5,724 nt of DNA. Source: Thermoflexales bacterium. Lineage in GTDB: Bacteria; Chloroflexota; Anaerolineae; S140-20. Below the pieces are notes generated by a model, which was given only the letters and a program-made list of their open reading frames with translations, did no database searches and was not told the DNA's origin. The stretch covers positions 1 through 5,724 of the forward strand of contig WFUY01000080.1 of NCBI GenBank assembly GCA_015484715.1, read 5' to 3'. Shown piece by piece: positions 4,338 to 5,724 of this stretch. The translations under genes were made by a program, and so were the position numbers. The first letter of the stretch is position 1, and the number at the start of each line of letters is the position of its first letter.

Positions 4338-5444
4338 GTGTTCCGGTCTGAAGAGGCAAGCGCCCGATACCGGTTGTCCCTGCGCCCGGCGCTCCGGGAT
4401 GCGCTTCAGGTCACCCGGTGTGCGTTGAAGGCTTTTGGCGACGACAACGGCCCGCGCTTGGCGGCGGCTCTGGCCTACTACACCCTTTTCGCCCTCTTCC
4501 CCTTGCTCCTGCTGTTGATCTCTCTCATCGGCTTCCTGCTGGAGGCTGGCTGGCCTATTGCCGTGAACGCCCAGGAGTACGTCTTCGATATGGTCCGACA
4601 GGCCCTGCCCCAGGCCCAGGAGTTGGTGATCAACAGCGTGAAGGCCGTCCAGGCAGCCCGAGGCAGCGTGGGCATCGTGGGGTTGGCCGCGCTCCTCTGG
4701 TCAGCCTCTAACCTCTTCCACCAGCTCGACATCGCCTTGGACACCATTTGGGCGGGCCAGGCCCGGCGCTCGCTGCGGGCCACGGCCCAGCGACGGCTCC
4801 TCTCGATGGGGCTAGTGGTCATCGCCGGGGGACTCCTCCTGGCCTCTACAGTGGTGGACACCGTCCTGGACCTGCTCACCCGCTACACCTACCGACTGCC
4901 TGGAGCCGCCTTCTTCTGGCAGGTTGTCCCTTCCATCATCTCGGCGGCGCTGGTCGCCTTCGTCTTCGGCCTCCTCTACCGCATCCTGCCGGACGTGGTG
5001 GTGAGCTGGCGGCAGGTCTGGCCGGGCGCTGTGGCAGGTGGGGTGGCCTGGGAGGTGCTGAAGCAGGGCTTCAGCTTCTACGCCACCCGCGCCAACTGGA
5101 CGGCCATCTACGGCCCTGTGGCCGGCTTCATCGCCCTACTCACCTGGCTCTACCTCTCGGCCCAGGTCCTGCTCCTGGGCGCGGAGTTCTCCGCCTGTTA
5201 CACCCGACTCCTGGAGAGCCGACGCCGGCCGGTTCCCTCCGATAGGGCGCTGTCCCCCCAACCGGAACCGTTAGCCCCGTCGGAAGCGGTCCCGGCGACG
5301 GCCGAGATCAACCGGGCCGGGTTTCGCCGAGGAACGGTGATCGGCGTGGCCGGCGCTGCCGGCCTCCTCACCGTCGCCGGCCTGGCCCTGGCCACCCGTC
5401 ACCTGCTGGGACGCCGAGGGGAGCGGAGAGGGGGGAAGCAGTGA
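4338..5444 (+). CDS. yihY: YihY/BrkB-family (UPF0761) integral membrane protein
   Basis: A 368-residue inner-membrane protein of the YihY/BrkB family, once misnamed ribonuclease BN; its molecular function is not established. The family signature is clear: GPRLAAALAYYTLFALFPLL at 38-57, then GLAALLWSASNLFHQLDIALD (115-135), LPDVVVSWRQVWPGA (217-231) and YGPVAGFIALLTWLYLSAQ with GAEFSA (258-286). Six membrane segments fall near 43-68, 110-128, 155-178, 195-216, 227-246 and 258-282. A Pro/Ser/Ala-rich linker (about 296-325) then leads to a seventh hydrophobic segment (334-354) and a basic tail, an addition to the usual six-helix core. The start is GTG with GGAGGT 5 bases upstream. The last codons overlap the next gene by 4 bp, so the two are probably translated together. 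Confidence 0.93.
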   Translation: MFRSEEASARYRLSLRPALRDALQVTRCALKAFGDDNGPRLAAALAYYTLFALFPLLLLLISLIGFLLEAGWPIAVNAQEYVFDMVRQALPQAQELVINSVKAVQAARGSVGIVGLAALLWSASNLFHQLDIALDTIWAGQARRSLRATAQRRLLSMGLVVIAGGLLLASTVVDTVLDLLTRYTYRLPGAAFFWQVVPSIISAALVAFVFGLLYRILPDVVVSWRQVWPGAVAGGVAWEVLKQGFSFYATRANWTAIYGPVAGFIALLTWLYLSAQVLLLGAEFSACYTRLLESRRRPVPSDRALSPQPEPLAPSEAVPATAEINRAGFRRGTVIGVAGAAGLLTVAGLALATRHLLGRRGERRGGKQ

Positions 5445-5724
5445 GGTCCGCGTCGGTCCGCCGTTTCCTCTTGCCGGCGGTCACCTTGCTCCTTGCCCTG
5501 ATCGCCCCCCGCCTGAGGCCGAGCACGGCCCAGACCCTCGCGCCCATCCTGGTGTTGGGGCCGCTGGTCCAGATGGATGCCACCGGCGGCCTGCGCATCG
5601 TCTGGTGGACGGATCGGCCCGGCAGAGCGGAGGTGCAACTGGGCGTGGATGGGGCCACCACCGTGGCGGCGGAGAGCTGGGAGCGCTGGGCAGAGGCGCC
5701 GTCCCCTTTGGACCACTTCTGGCA
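5441..5724 (+). CDS. Secreted protein, N-terminal part; purple-acid-phosphatase-like (partial)
   Basis: An open frame of 94 codons running off the right edge. The GTG start overlaps the yihY stop (GTGA), and AGGGGGG lies 5 bases before it. Residues 1-31 form a signal peptide: a basic start (MRSASVRR), a hydrophobic core (about 9-22) and a likely cut after STA or STAQT. Residues 35-70 (PILVLGPLVQ, then LRIVWWTDRPGRAEVQLG) match the pattern of the fibronectin-III-like domain that begins purple acid phosphatases and related secreted metallophosphoesterases, where GPxxQ precedes an 'IxWxT...PGxxxVxxG' strand pair. DHFW at 91-94 would begin the next strand. The catalytic metal-binding domain would lie beyond the window, so enzyme activity cannot be confirmed. 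A different secreted FN3-domain protein is possible. Confidence 0.75.
   Translation, partial: MRSASVRRFLLPAVTLLLALIAPRLRPSTAQTLAPILVLGPLVQMDATGGLRIVWWTDRPGRAEVQLGVDGATTVAAESWERWAEAPSPLDHFW

Noticed and set aside
4478..5245. Alternative frames of 165 and 133 codons over yihY
   Set aside because: They overlap a well-supported membrane protein gene and read as low-complexity Gly/Pro/Arg-rich sequence typical of shadow frames.

Overview
The window is about 5.7 kb of GC-rich bacterial DNA. It holds four confident complete genes and one gene cut by the right edge. The lineage cannot be fixed from the sequence alone. Codon use, an orphan Flp-type pilin, a two-subunit 2-oxoacid:ferredoxin oxidoreductase and intergenic repeats of the 'CACGCCTCACGTTTT' and 'CACGAAT/ATTCGTG' kinds recall Chloroflexota (Anaerolineae-like) genomes. 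That placement is an inference from memory, not a search result.

Layout. Positions 1-401 hold no convincing gene. They contain a GC-rich inverted-repeat element (36-125) and a tandem array of five 22-bp units (279-388). A 48-residue Flp/Fap pilin gene lies on the minus strand at 402-548. A non-coding stretch with two hairpins follows (549-998). The minus-strand korA-korB pair (3739 down to 999) is next, driven by a near-consensus sigma-70 promoter at 3846-3873. The 598-bp divergent intergenic region (3740-4337) also carries a nested CACGAAT palindrome, a 10-bp-arm palindrome centred on the -10 box of a plus-strand promoter, a 13-bp tandem duplication and a small leader hairpin. On the plus strand, a YihY/BrkB-family membrane protein gene (4338-5444) overlaps by 4 bp the start of a secreted protein gene. 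That second gene looks like the N-terminus of a purple-acid-phosphatase-type metallophosphoesterase and runs off the window.

How the parts relate. KorA (fused gamma and alpha domains) and KorB (TPP and Fe-S subunit) should form a ferredoxin-reducing 2-oxoacid, probably 2-oxoglutarate, oxidoreductase. The YihY-like protein and the secreted phosphoesterase-like protein form a translationally coupled pair at the cell envelope. The pilin appears to be a stand-alone unit. I found no clear new multi-gene system. The most unusual material is the non-coding DNA: the palindrome built around the yihY promoter and the cluster of small palindromic repeats beside it.
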